Source: Bacteroidota bacterium (lineage in GTDB: Bacteria > Bacteroidota > Bacteroidia > Cytophagales > Cyclobacteriaceae). Taken from it: 34,091 nt of DNA. Under the pieces are notes generated by a model. It saw nothing but the letters and a program-made list of their open reading frames with translations, made no database searches and was not told the origin of the DNA. How positions within the stretch are numbered: the first letter of the stretch is position 1; every line of letters starts with the position of its first letter. The position numbers were made by a program, and so were the translations under genes. The DNA lies in NCBI GenBank assembly GCA_003242315.1, contig QGUY01000006.1:1-34091 (forward strand). Direction: 5' to 3'. This document shows, piece after piece, positions 15,673-23,331 of the stretch.

Positions 15673-16170
15673 TCAGGGAAGAATTGCCTCCTTGTCGCGA
15701 ACGCGCTCTTCGTGCACACTTCCGTTGCGTTTATGCGGTGTTGCAGGAACTTTGGAAGCAATAATTCTGCCCCATTTGATACGTCCCCACACGCGCTCAT
15801 GAACGTAATAGATCAGAACCTTAGTGATCAGCTCAAATCCCCCGATGGCAAAGGAATGGAACCATATTCCCGTGACGAAATAAGAAATAATTATCGTGTC
15901 CATGGTGCCAAAGAAGCGCCATGAGATACCCTTGACGAGACTGCGGGCGTGGGTAGGTCCTACACCATGAATGCGGCCATAAGGGATGATGTTCCACATG
16001 CGTTCGTGGAGGTAGTATAGCGCAATCTTCGTCATCACCTCCACCAAACCGATCTTCACCGCTGTTGAGAACGTGCCGGTTACGAGGTACGCCAGCAAGA
16101 TGGTGTCCATCGTTGCCGTAATACGCCAGGTAACGCCTTTAGTGACACTCCTCAAGTGAGAGTCAGTCAT
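15673..16170 (-). CDS. Membrane protein with two DUF2061 domains
   Basis: From the ATG at 16170 the protein has 165 residues; an ATG at 16200 is also in frame and would add ten. MTDSHLRSVTKGVTWRITATMDTILLAYLVTG begins just as DUF2061 proteins do, and the domain is repeated: ARSLVKGISWRFFGTMDTIIISYFVTG begins the second copy about 70 residues later. Each copy has a W-R-x-x-x-T-M-D-T motif, two hydrophobic helices and an ending in (L/I)YYxHER(M/V)W. The family is membrane-embedded, small and of unproved function; in some bacteria it neighbours sulfate-assimilation genes, but no such genes are seen here. The tail is basic and hydrophilic. Confidence 0.88.
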   Translation of the reverse strand: MTDSHLRSVTKGVTWRITATMDTILLAYLVTGTFSTAVKIGLVEVMTKIALYYLHERMWNIIPYGRIHGVGPTHARSLVKGISWRFFGTMDTIIISYFVTGIWFHSFAIGGFELITKVLIYYVHERVWGRIKWGRIIASKVPATPHKRNGSVHEERVRDKEAILP

Positions 16171-16302
16171 GAAAACATTACCCGTCGGCTTTGCATGCAT
16201 GGGTGCAAAGAAAACGAATAATATTTATATAATCTATAAAATTAGTAGACTTTTAGGAAAGTGGCTGGAAATGAGGCGTGTGCAATTCCTGTTGCAAGTC
16301 CC

Positions 16303-16698
16303 CTATTTGGAAAGTGGTGAATAAAGGCTCTTCATCAGTTCGTTCTGGGCCTTCATAATCTGGTCCAGCGGCAGGCCCAGATCCTTGTGATACAGCTTAT
16401 AAATGAGCTGCCATTCCTTCTTGTCCATAAAGCCATCAGCGTTGGCGATAATGCACATCCAGGCAATGCAGCGAATCTGCAGGGGCATGTCCAGGCGTTT
16501 AAGGCCCGTAACAATCTCCTTATAGATAGCGTCCGGGCTCTTGCCCTCAAGAGCGGCAACTTCTTTGTTAAACCCGGACTCAGAAAAGCCTTCATGGCGG
16601 ACCATTTGCCGGCCAATAGACATTTCACGCTCACTGGTCTGGGTATCAGCGTGGATCAGAACATAGTAAAGCTTGGCGAGAACCGAAAGGTGCTTCAT
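16303..16698 (-). CDS. TerB-like helical protein
   Basis: A 131-residue all-helical soluble protein. LAKLYYVLIHADTQTSEREMSIGRQMVRHEG and, later, CIIANADGFMDKKEWQLIYKLYHKDLG have the acidic A-D-G-x-(M/V)-D-x-x-E pattern of TerB-fold proteins, which are linked to tellurite resistance operons and to DnaJ-like or membrane-stress proteins but are of unknown biochemical role. It stands alone: no other ter genes are nearby, so tellurite resistance should not be inferred. The ATG at 16698 is the natural start. Confidence 0.75.
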   Translation of the reverse strand: MKHLSVLAKLYYVLIHADTQTSEREMSIGRQMVRHEGFSESGFNKEVAALEGKSPDAIYKEIVTGLKRLDMPLQIRCIAWMCIIANADGFMDKKEWQLIYKLYHKDLGLPLDQIMKAQNELMKSLYSPLSK

Positions 16699-17075
16699 GG
16701 CAATAGCATGTAATAAATATTATCCTTTTCAAAACAATGCCAGTGTCAAAAACCGGCTAAAAACAAAAAATCAGCCGCAAGGGGTCTGCAGGCAATCCCA
16801 ATTCTGAATCACTATTCCAATTTTGGAAAAGAGTCAGTTCGCCACGAAGTCAGATTTTTGCCCGTTTTTGACAAAAATAAGCTGCGGAAAGGAGATTTCT
16901 TACTGGATAAGAAGATTTGATTCGGCGCTTAGCCAATTACAAAGCCCTGTAATCGAGGGTATTACAATGCAGGTTACATGGTAGCAAAAGGATGCGACAT
17001 CCGTGGTAAGCTTTGTAGAGGTCTCGACGCTACTTTGGGGGTAACAAATCAATTGGGCCGGATGCCAGTTGTCTT
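16699..17075. other. Spacer of 377 nt without a recognised gene
   Basis: Promoter signals for the divergent TerB-like gene (minus) and the 39-residue gene (plus) must lie here. The sequence is AT-rich at 16720-16900 and contains small imperfect palindromes such as TTACAAAGCCCTGTAAT near 16937, but no exact TAnnTTTG box, no RNA gene and no repeat shared with the rest of the window were seen. Confidence 0.5.
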
Positions 17076-17195
17076 ATGAGCCTGCAAACCATCATACTGC
17101 TATCCTGTGCATTTGCGGCAATTGGTTTGGTCGTGTTTATAGTTGGTGTAATCAGTCACCGCAGGAGCCTGGATGAAGGAAAGCATAATGGGTAG
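17076..17195 (+). CDS. Small single-pass membrane peptide (39 residues)
   Basis: ATG at 17076 to TAG at 17193-17195 encodes 39 residues, too short for most gene finders. Residues 4-26 (QTIILLSCAFAAIGLVVFIVGVI) form one strongly hydrophobic helix, followed by a basic, then mixed charged tail (SHRRSLDEGKHNG), giving an orientation with the C-terminus in the cytoplasm. The stop codon sits in the loop of a 13-bp hairpin (17179-17210). No similarity to a known toxin or regulator is recognised, and there is no obvious ribosome-binding site. Coding is plausible but unproved. Confidence 0.45.
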   Translation: MSLQTIILLSCAFAAIGLVVFIVGVISHRRSLDEGKHNG

Positions 17196-17210
17196 TGCCA
17201 TTATGCTTTC
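17179..17210. terminator. Perfect hairpin, likely bidirectional terminator
   Basis: GAAAGCATAATGG (17179-17191) and CCATTATGCTTTC (17198-17210) pair perfectly over 13 bases with a 6-nt loop. It lies between two converging genes, the small membrane peptide on the plus strand and the propeller lipoprotein ending at 17225 on the minus strand. T-rich ends on both sides are short (CTTTCT and CTTTCCTTC), so termination would be moderate. Confidence 0.65.
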
Positions 17211-17224
17211 TCACCGGGCTTGAC

Positions 17225-18100
17225 TCACTTCGAGAGCTCGTAAGCAACTACTTTATTGGCGGAAAATGTGGGAACCAGGAGCAGGTTCTGTTCGGGAATG
17301 TATTCTATGTCTGCCGCATTGGCGCCGGCATCGCGGGTATCCAGTAAGAGGTGCTTGCTCCCATCGGCATTAACGAGGTGGACCATACCGTCCCACGTTG
17401 ACACCAGATAGGCACCGTCACCAACAGCCTCGATGCCATCGGGGTGCTCGATACCTTCCGCCTTAACGGTGATTTCCTGGCTTTGCAGGTCGATTGCGTT
17501 AAGCGTGCCGGCTTCCCAGCTCGCCATAAGCAGCGTTCCGCCGTCAGCCAGCAGTCCGTTCGGTCCATTGACGCTGTCCATCCAGACAGTAGCCTCTTCC
17601 CCACTTATCCTGACAATAAATCCGGCATTTGAGTCGCTGACGTATACATCGCCATTCGCCGCTACTGTGACGTCGTTGAGGAATGAGGCGCCCTGAATTG
17701 GATAGGTTTTTACAATCTTTCCGGCGTCGACGTCGATCTCAACGATCCTGTCGATGTCGGTAACGAACAGCCTGTTGCCCCGGATGCCCATTCCTTTGGG
17801 AGCATCGAGACCAGTCACCCAGGCGGCATCCGTCACAGTCCCGTCAAGGCTGACACGCGCGATGGAGCCATTGCCGTCCTTCTCGTCAGGCGTTCCGTTA
17901 ATGTTCGAAACGTACAATACATTTCGCTCCGCGTCGTACAGCACCGACTCACAGGTCGTCAACACTGTGTCGGTCTCCCACTTCTGGGTCAACGCAGGCG
18001 CTGCGGCCTGCTCCGTAACTTCCGCAGTTTCCTTCTTCGTGTTCCGGCAACTTGTCGTCAGGAACACCAGGCCGAAAAGAATAAACAAGAGGTTTTTCAT
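17225..18100 (-). CDS. SMP-30/NHL-like beta-propeller lipoprotein
   Basis: A 291-residue protein with a lipoprotein signal (FGLVFLTTSC, acylated cysteine at residue 18) and a short Glu/Ala-rich linker. From about 40 on it is built of repeated propeller blades: ESVLYDAERNVLYVSNINGT, GLDAPKGMGIRGNRLFVTDID, FLNDVTVAANGDVYVSDSNAG, GPNGLLADGGTLLMASWEAG, HPDGIEAVGDGAYLVSTWDG and AADIEYIPEQNLLLVPTF. The N/D-G-hydrophobic pattern at each blade start resembles SMP-30/gluconolactonase and NHL propellers. Some relatives are lactonases with a metal site, but the ligand residues are not clear enough here to claim an enzyme. It is a single gene on the minus strand and is expected to be anchored to the cell envelope. 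Confidence 0.85.
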   Translation of the reverse strand: MKNLLFILFGLVFLTTSCRNTKKETAEVTEQAAAPALTQKWETDTVLTTCESVLYDAERNVLYVSNINGTPDEKDGNGSIARVSLDGTVTDAAWVTGLDAPKGMGIRGNRLFVTDIDRIVEIDVDAGKIVKTYPIQGASFLNDVTVAANGDVYVSDSNAGFIVRISGEEATVWMDSVNGPNGLLADGGTLLMASWEAGTLNAIDLQSQEITVKAEGIEHPDGIEAVGDGAYLVSTWDGMVHLVNADGSKHLLLDTRDAGANAADIEYIPEQNLLLVPTFSANKVVAYELSK

Positions 18101-18444
18101 GTGAAATCGTTGGTTATTGGATCAGAGGCACTAAGATACAAAAGGAATTGTGGTACCTCTGTTTGAAAATGCGCGTTGCAACATGTCGTTTACAAAAAAA
18201 ATAACTTATTCCGGGTCTGTAATTTTTTCTACAGGCCGAGGGTAACGCCAAAATCGGGCAGTAAAGTCCCTTTTTAACGCTGGCGCTAGGGGTTTTCACC
18301 TATCGCAATTACAGAAAACTACTAATCGCGTGCCGGTTGACGATAAGACACCTGATTGTGGATGCCGCATGAAATTTCAACCTTGCACATACCGGAATTC
18401 CGGCATGCCGTTTCCTTTCTTACCAACCCTAAAAAGACACTCTC
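18101..18444. other. Spacer of 344 nt between divergent genes
   Basis: It carries the promoter region of the propeller lipoprotein (minus) and of the hypothetical gene at 18445 (plus). A 12-base perfect palindrome CCGGAATTCCGG occurs at 18392-18403, about 45 nt before the plus-strand start, a possible operator. No RNA gene or repeat shared with other spacers was seen. Confidence 0.5.
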
Positions 18445-19014
18445 ATGAACGTAAAGGAAGCACAAATCGGCAGTGCTGTCGCATTTCACCGGATAGATAT
18501 CGAACTGCACACCGGCCGCCGGCTTACTTACCTGATCTCCCCGGAGGTGAGGGACTGGATGGAAGAGTGGGTGGCTGCGGGTCCTTTCGACTCCGTCCCA
18601 GCGGCAGACTGCTTCCTGATCTTCTCAGCAGCGCCAGGTCGCACCGTTTTCGTCCGGATGCAAGACATCCGCAAAGTAACCATTCACCGTACCACGACGA
18701 GGGCTATTATCGGCATTACGCCGCGGGGAATGCCCGTACCTCCCGATGTTGGGGCGCCTGTCGTGCTCCGACTCAGGGATTGCGGAAAAACCCTCATTTT
18801 CCATCGGCTGGATCGTAAGCACAGCATGATCGAAATCAACGAAGTAAACCTGTGGCAGCCTTTCTTCTTTAAGTCGGGTTTTCTTCACTTCCAGGAACTG
18901 AATGGAGCGAGTCACTACATTCCCGTGGGGAGTATCACCACGCTTGAGGTCGACAGCCAGCTGGTGACACCCTCAGACCCCTGGCTCATCAAAGGCCAAC
19001 AGCGCGAAGATTAA
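18445..19014 (+). CDS. Hypothetical protein, possibly two related beta-rich halves
   Basis: A 189-residue soluble protein that I cannot assign. It starts with MNVKEAQIGSAVAFHRIDIELHTGRRL. Two segments end in a similar way: TVFVRMQDIRKVTIHR (about 67-82) and SHYIPVGSITTLEVDS (about 153-168), a pattern of hydrophobic strand, short I-x-x-(V/L) strand and charged end that resembles Sm- or SH3-like barrels where a residue string such as (I/V)xxxxI(x)V closes the barrel. This would make it a tandem duplication, but the match is weak. No signal peptide or membrane segment. It is followed by a DUF937-like gene on the same strand after 106 nt. Confidence 0.7.
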   Translation: MNVKEAQIGSAVAFHRIDIELHTGRRLTYLISPEVRDWMEEWVAAGPFDSVPAADCFLIFSAAPGRTVFVRMQDIRKVTIHRTTTRAIIGITPRGMPVPPDVGAPVVLRLRDCGKTLIFHRLDRKHSMIEINEVNLWQPFFFKSGFLHFQELNGASHYIPVGSITTLEVDSQLVTPSDPWLIKGQQRED

Positions 19015-19120
19015 GGCGCTCCACATTGCTTTCGCAACATTTATCCGTAAATTATGGAACGCCTCCCGGTCACCTGACTACTGTAGTTTGATGGGATCTT
19101 CCATTTAAACTTCATATGTC

Positions 19121-19621
19121 ATGATCGACCAACTCAAAAAGCTTGTGGAGAATTACGCAGGCGATGCAGTCATCCGGAACTCGGAAGTTCCGGATGAAAA
19201 AAACGCTGAAGCCATCGAAGCAATCTCGTCCGGGATTGAAGAAGGACTGCAAAACGAAGTACGGCAGGGAAAGTATGAAGAATTTCTTTCCATGTTTCAA
19301 CAGGGAGGACAGTCGCTATCGGCAAATCCTGCCGTCTCCGGTATCATGAACAACGTTGTCGGGAATCTGTCATCCCGCCTGGGCCTTTCACCTCAGGTGT
19401 CGCAATCCATTGCAGCAAGTCTCATCCCGATGGTGATGAACGGCCTCGTGAGTAAGACCAACGATCCCAACGACAGCGACTTCGATCTGCAGGACATGCT
19501 GCGATCTTTCTCAGGCAAGGAAGGCCTCAACGTGAGCGAACTGCTCGGAAAATTCACAGGCGGATCGAAAGCCGGTGGCGGTGTTGGCGATATGCTCGGA
19601 AAAATGTTCGGCAGCAAGTAG
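19121..19621 (+). CDS. DUF937-like protein
   Basis: A 166-residue soluble protein. MIDQLKKLVENYAGDAVI starts with a helix, and NNVVGNLSSRLGLSPQVSQSIAASLIPMVMNGLVSK (about 72-107) has the L-x-x-x-x-G-(L/I)-x-x-x-x-(S/A)-x-x-x-x-x-x-L-P-x-(V/L)-x-x-x-(L/M) pattern of DUF937 helical repeats (YidB type). The C-terminus is Gly-rich (FTGGSKAGGGVGDMLGKMFGSK), again common in the family. Function is unknown; many family members have been linked loosely to protein aggregation or envelope stress but nothing firm. Start at 19121 follows an overlapping ATG in another frame. Confidence 0.75.
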   Translation: MIDQLKKLVENYAGDAVIRNSEVPDEKNAEAIEAISSGIEEGLQNEVRQGKYEEFLSMFQQGGQSLSANPAVSGIMNNVVGNLSSRLGLSPQVSQSIAASLIPMVMNGLVSKTNDPNDSDFDLQDMLRSFSGKEGLNVSELLGKFTGGSKAGGGVGDMLGKMFGSK

Positions 19622-19637
19622 CGGCTCCGCGCGAAAG

Positions 19638-20546
19638 TCAACCCAATACCTTAGAATAAGGATCTTCGGATGGAATGTGTGTTACCTTGATGTCGCCAAC
19701 GATCGGTCTCAACCAGGGTGCCACCCATTCCATGCCGGGCTCTTCGCTCAACACATGACCCAACACAATGAGTGAAGTCTTCATACCCATCGCGCGCGCA
19801 TCACGTATGTATTCGGTCGTTTCCCATTCGTTCACTTCGCCGCATATCAGCAAGTCGGGTTTCTCATTTTTCATCATCGCGAGATGAGCCCTTCCACCCC
19901 AGGCGCCTGGCATGATGGCAACTTTTCGACACAAATGCCCAGGTTCTCCAACAACTTTTACAGCGTGAATACCCAAACGTTCCTTTGCCCGACGGACAAT
20001 ATCCTCCAGTCGCATCTCGGGTAGCGTAACCACAACAGACGATTCAACATAATACTGTTCCCACCCCATCCGCTGCAATACACCCATATATACACCATCC
20101 GGACGATGACGATGCAGGTAATCGTGGAATCGCCATACCGCAATGCCGTGCTGACGCAACAGGTCAGTCTTGTATCGGTATACGTCATCGTCTTTAAGAA
20201 ACTCCGTTTCGTCAAGATGATTATAGAATGTCGGCTCGTGCGCGATGATAAAGTTTGAATTAAGGGCAGCGCATTTCTTAATAACATCCACCGTTGCAAA
20301 CATCGTTGTGACGATGCCTTTCACGATCTGGTCGGCACTTCCCGCCTTTAGCGTATCAACAGTTTGCGACAAAGCATCACCGGGAATCTTTGCAATGATG
20401 CGATCAATCACCTGCTGCACGGTAAGCGAAGTCTTTTGTGCCCGCACAGAGAACGGCACTGCCGGCACTAACGCAGCGCCAACCACGGTAGCCATCGTGC
20501 CGATAAATTGTCGGCGATGCATACCTATTGAGCTTAATCGATCCAT
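19638..20546 (-). CDS. NIF3-like metal-binding protein with an export signal
   Basis: A 302-residue protein (or 294 from the ATG at 20522) of the NIF3/YbgI dinuclear-metal family. The N-terminus is a twin-arginine-like signal: MHRRQFIGTMATVVGAALVPAVPFSVRAQ, with the arginine pair at residues 11-12. Family residues are visible: H103 and E104 in NFIIAHEPTFYNH, H110, and the C-terminal pair H264 and E268 in VLGHVLSEEPGM, spaced by four as in YbgI H215/E219. In most NIF3 proteins the first site reads HHP; here it is HEP, a variant. NIF3 proteins are usually cytosolic with GTP cyclohydrolase-like or unknown roles; this one is predicted to be exported. It is divergent from the FG-GAP gene. Confidence 0.85.
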   Translation of the reverse strand: MDRLSSIGMHRRQFIGTMATVVGAALVPAVPFSVRAQKTSLTVQQVIDRIIAKIPGDALSQTVDTLKAGSADQIVKGIVTTMFATVDVIKKCAALNSNFIIAHEPTFYNHLDETEFLKDDDVYRYKTDLLRQHGIAVWRFHDYLHRHRPDGVYMGVLQRMGWEQYYVESSVVVTLPEMRLEDIVRRAKERLGIHAVKVVGEPGHLCRKVAIMPGAWGGRAHLAMMKNEKPDLLICGEVNEWETTEYIRDARAMGMKTSLIVLGHVLSEEPGMEWVAPWLRPIVGDIKVTHIPSEDPYSKVLG

Positions 20547-20743
20547 ACTGTTATAATGAGTTAAATCTTCGCCTTCCTGGGATGGCTATCAGCAAAATAG
20601 TAACTCCCGGCGAACCGGTTTTACACTTTTCCCTGGCCGGTCGTGAAAGTTTTTGCGGGTTTCCGGACAACCCTGGAGCCATTTTTCCACTAAGGGTTGA
20701 AAACAAGCTTGCACTTTTCGATTTTAGGTAAGGAGAACCCCCA

Positions 20744-22255
20744 ATGAAACGCCACCTCCTAACCGGCCAAACGGTCGCAACCGGGATATGCATTCTCAGC
20801 CTGGTAGGTTTTCTTTTTAGTCCGCTTGCGATCAAAGCTCAGACCTGGTCCATCACTTTCGATGGCGTCGGTACATTTTCATCACCACGTGTTACTGATT
20901 TGAACGGCGACGGGGTTGGCGACGTAATTGTCGGGGCGGGGCGCGAAGAGTTTCAATGGTGCGATTCGGCTGTTGTCGCACTCGACGGGCGAAACGGGCG
21001 CATGCTCTGGAGAGTAAAGTCCATCGATCAGATATTCGGATCAGCATCACTCAAGGATCTTAACGGCGATGGTGTTATGGACGTTGTCATCGGGGGACGT
21101 TCTGCGGAGTTGAAAGCCATCAATGGGGCTACGGGAAAGCTCATATGGAAATTCAACAGGAAGAAAGGCGCCAGGAAGTGGTACAACTTTTACAATCCAC
21201 AGTTCATCAAAGATCAGGATGGCGATGGCATGGAAGACATTCTGGTCTCCAACGGAGGGGATGTACTGGCACCGCCCTATGATCCGAATCGTCCGCCGGG
21301 AAATCTCCTGGTGCTCAGTTCGCGGGATGGCTCATTGCTGGCAAAGGCTCAGATGCCTGATGGGAAAGAAACCTATATGTCGGTGGCTGCTCTTCCTTTA
21401 CCCGACTCCGACGATTATCTGATTGCATTTGGCACAGGCGGTGAAACCATCGGAGGGAACCTGTTCGTCTGCAAGCTGTCGGATGTGTTGCGCGGCGACC
21501 TTTCAGGCGCCCTTCACCTTGATTCGAGCGCGACAAAAGGCTACATCGGTCCACCCGTCTGGATTGACATTAACGGCGACGGCCATCATGATCTTGTCGC
21601 TAACGCGGTCGAGGGAAAGTTGCTGGCTTTTGATGGCGTGACGTTCAAACCGCTATGGTCAGTCAAGGTCCCCAACACAGAGGCGTATAGTTCTATAGCA
21701 CCCGGTTATTTCACAGGCGATGACGTACCGGATTTCTTTGTATCATATGCTATCGGGGTATGGCCTAACCTCGATTGGAGCAAACAGATTATGGTCAACG
21801 GCGCGAATGGCAAGATAGAATATATCGACTCGCTCGGATATTACCAGACCAGTACCCCAGTGGTTATAGACGTCGACGGCGACGGATATGAAGAAGCGAT
21901 CTTAAGCGTCAACAGTCATGTGTATGATGAATTCAATCGGAGAACGCTTCAGAATCTCCTCGTTGTAATCGATTTCAGAACCAAAAGCGTTACCCAACTT
22001 ACGGAAAGGGCTATTGGGGCCAATATCTCATCCACGCCCTGGATTGGCGACATGGACGGCGACGGGATGCTTGATGTGGTGTATTGTCACGGCACCAACC
22101 CGAGAAAATCGTACACCTTTGACGGTATGCGCATCAGCCGTGTTGCAACGGGCATTCCGATACGTTCCCCGATCAAATGGGGATCCTATATGGGCAGTAA
22201 ATATGACGGCATTTATCCGACCTCGGAACCTGCTCCGAGAAAGGTAGCGCAATAG
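20744..22255 (+). CDS. Secreted FG-GAP/VCBS beta-propeller protein with calcium-binding loops
   Basis: A 503-residue exported protein. A signal peptide (ICILSLVGFLFSPLAIKAQ, cleavage near residue 32) precedes repeats that each contain a Dx(D/N)xDG loop: DLNGDGVGD (52-60), DLNGDGVMD (from 105), DQDGDGMED, DINGDGHHD, DVDGDGYEE and DMDGDGMLD, six in all, as in integrin alpha-type FG-GAP propellers that bind calcium. Between them lie PQQ-like phrases such as VVALDGRNGRMLWRV and LKAINGATGKLIWKF. No catalytic residues are suggested; the likely role is ligand or substrate binding on the cell surface. AAGGAG about 11 nt upstream (20731) is a strong Shine-Dalgarno site, unusual for Bacteroidetes. No T9SS domain or lipobox is present. 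Confidence 0.88.
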   Translation: MKRHLLTGQTVATGICILSLVGFLFSPLAIKAQTWSITFDGVGTFSSPRVTDLNGDGVGDVIVGAGREEFQWCDSAVVALDGRNGRMLWRVKSIDQIFGSASLKDLNGDGVMDVVIGGRSAELKAINGATGKLIWKFNRKKGARKWYNFYNPQFIKDQDGDGMEDILVSNGGDVLAPPYDPNRPPGNLLVLSSRDGSLLAKAQMPDGKETYMSVAALPLPDSDDYLIAFGTGGETIGGNLFVCKLSDVLRGDLSGALHLDSSATKGYIGPPVWIDINGDGHHDLVANAVEGKLLAFDGVTFKPLWSVKVPNTEAYSSIAPGYFTGDDVPDFFVSYAIGVWPNLDWSKQIMVNGANGKIEYIDSLGYYQTSTPVVIDVDGDGYEEAILSVNSHVYDEFNRRTLQNLLVVIDFRTKSVTQLTERAIGANISSTPWIGDMDGDGMLDVVYCHGTNPRKSYTFDGMRISRVATGIPIRSPIKWGSYMGSKYDGIYPTSEPAPRKVAQ

Positions 22256-22339
22256 GCCACTCAGCCGACCGGTCGAAACGTTTCTGCTGTCGACGAAAAA
22301 TCACTATATTCGATTGATCGTGGAGCCAACACCTTCTTT

Positions 22340-22693
22340 ATGGCCTTTCGGAGCATATTTTTGGCCATTTTCCTGCTGAGTGCATGTACGGACAGGATTT
22401 CCTGTCCCAGAATTACCGTTACCAAGCTAAAAACCACCACCATCCGGCCCGGCCAGATCAAAAGAGGGCCTGAGGAAGAGAAGCTTTCTGCCTCTACGCG
22501 TTATCGCCCATCGGACTTCAAACGCCGGACAGATCTCAAGAAAGCAGAAGATGTGGATGAGTGGGATTGTCCCGAACCCGGGAAGATACAAAAAGTTGCC
22601 CGGGAGCAGAAGAAGCGGATGGAAAAACATCTGAGAGCCGAGGAGAAAAAGCGGAGGGAGTTGGATACGCTTTCAGTATTCCCCGTCCGTTAG
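22340..22693 (+). CDS. Small hypothetical lipoprotein
   Basis: A 117-residue protein with a lipoprotein signal (RSIFLAIFLLSAC, acylated cysteine at residue 16). The mature part is strongly charged: KLKTTTIRPGQIKRGPEEEK near 30-48 and a basic helix with K/R/E repeats (EQKKRMEKHLRAEEKKRRELD, about 88-108). No domain is recognised. It follows the FG-GAP gene by 84 nt and its stop codon TAG shares three bases with the TAA of the opposite-strand coiled-coil gene (22690-22693), an end-to-end overlap. Function unknown. Confidence 0.75.
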   Translation: MAFRSIFLAIFLLSACTDRISCPRITVTKLKTTTIRPGQIKRGPEEEKLSASTRYRPSDFKRRTDLKKAEDVDEWDCPEPGKIQKVAREQKKRMEKHLRAEEKKRRELDTLSVFPVR

Positions 22694-22905
22694 TCGATAG
22701 TTGACTCTGTGTCCCTGAGTTCCAGTATTTTTTTTCGCTGATACTCTACGGTCGACTTCATCTTTTCCAGTTTCGACCGTGCGGAATTCAGTTTAGCGCG
22801 AACTTCTTTGAGCTGGTCGTTCTTACGGCGAAGGCGTGTCTGCAGGTCCTCCAGCAACGTGATCAGGTACTCTTTCTCGAACTGTTCAAAATTCACTTTC
22901 TTCAT
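22690..22905 (-). CDS. Small coiled-coil protein (71 residues)
   Basis: A 71-residue protein, MKKVNFEQFEKEYLITLLEDL and on, with heptad spacing over most of its length (LLEDLQTRLRRKNDQLKEVR, then KLNSARSKLEKMKSTVEYQR) and no hydrophobic membrane segment. It is basic and has no recognised domain; a dimeric coiled coil is expected. It ends in the shared TTAG with the lipoprotein gene. Coding is supported by the fully open frame, the regular hydrophobic spacing and the ATG start; function is unknown. Confidence 0.7.
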   Translation of the reverse strand: MKKVNFEQFEKEYLITLLEDLQTRLRRKNDQLKEVRAKLNSARSKLEKMKSTVEYQRKKILELRDTESTID

Positions 22906-23331
22906 CTACCCCCAATATTTCCTTATCGGTGTCAACAAAAATTATCCTCTATGTGTTTCCTGCCTTTCGAAAATCTGTTGACCGAATCCGAGCGAACACC
23001 GTTCAGAGCCGGACTATTTTCACCGTTCCATCTAACGGCACGATACAATGCAGATCAACGAAATAAGCAGTTGAAATGTTATATACTCAGAACATTTTCC
23101 GGACAGACGGGCATTGACTTCCGTTAATGGTGATCAACCCGTCAGCGCACACGATTACGCACATGTTATGTACGCAACCCTCGTACCAGTTATGACTAAC
23201 AAAAGCCAATTTTAGTTGCATCACAAGCCGCAAAAACATGACACTGCAGGACAGTTCCGCACACGATGGCAAAAAAGAAGGCATCCTCGCAGATGCCTCC
23301 CCAAATTTGGTGATATAAAGTTACTCGCTTC
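22906..23331. other. Spacer of 426 nt without a recognised gene
   Basis: Between two genes transcribed to the left. It holds the promoter region of the coiled-coil gene at the left end and the terminator of the superoxide dismutase gene (23271-23298) at the right end. The short minus-strand open frame at 23087-23284 has no signal of coding and covers the terminator. No RNA gene or repeat was recognised. Confidence 0.5.
23271..23298 (-). terminator. Intrinsic terminator of the superoxide dismutase gene
   Basis: On the minus strand the stem AGGCATC/GATGCCT (23279-23285 with 23292-23298) with a 6-nt loop is followed by TCTTTTTT. It lies 34 nt past the stop codon of the dismutase gene. Confidence 0.85.

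Noticed and set aside
16303-16698. Tellurite resistance locus
   Set aside because: Only a lone TerB-like fold is present; no terZ, terC, terD or related genes are nearby.
23087-23284. Minus-strand open frame of 65 codons in the spacer left of the dismutase gene
   Set aside because: Starts inside the dismutase terminator and has no coding signal or family.
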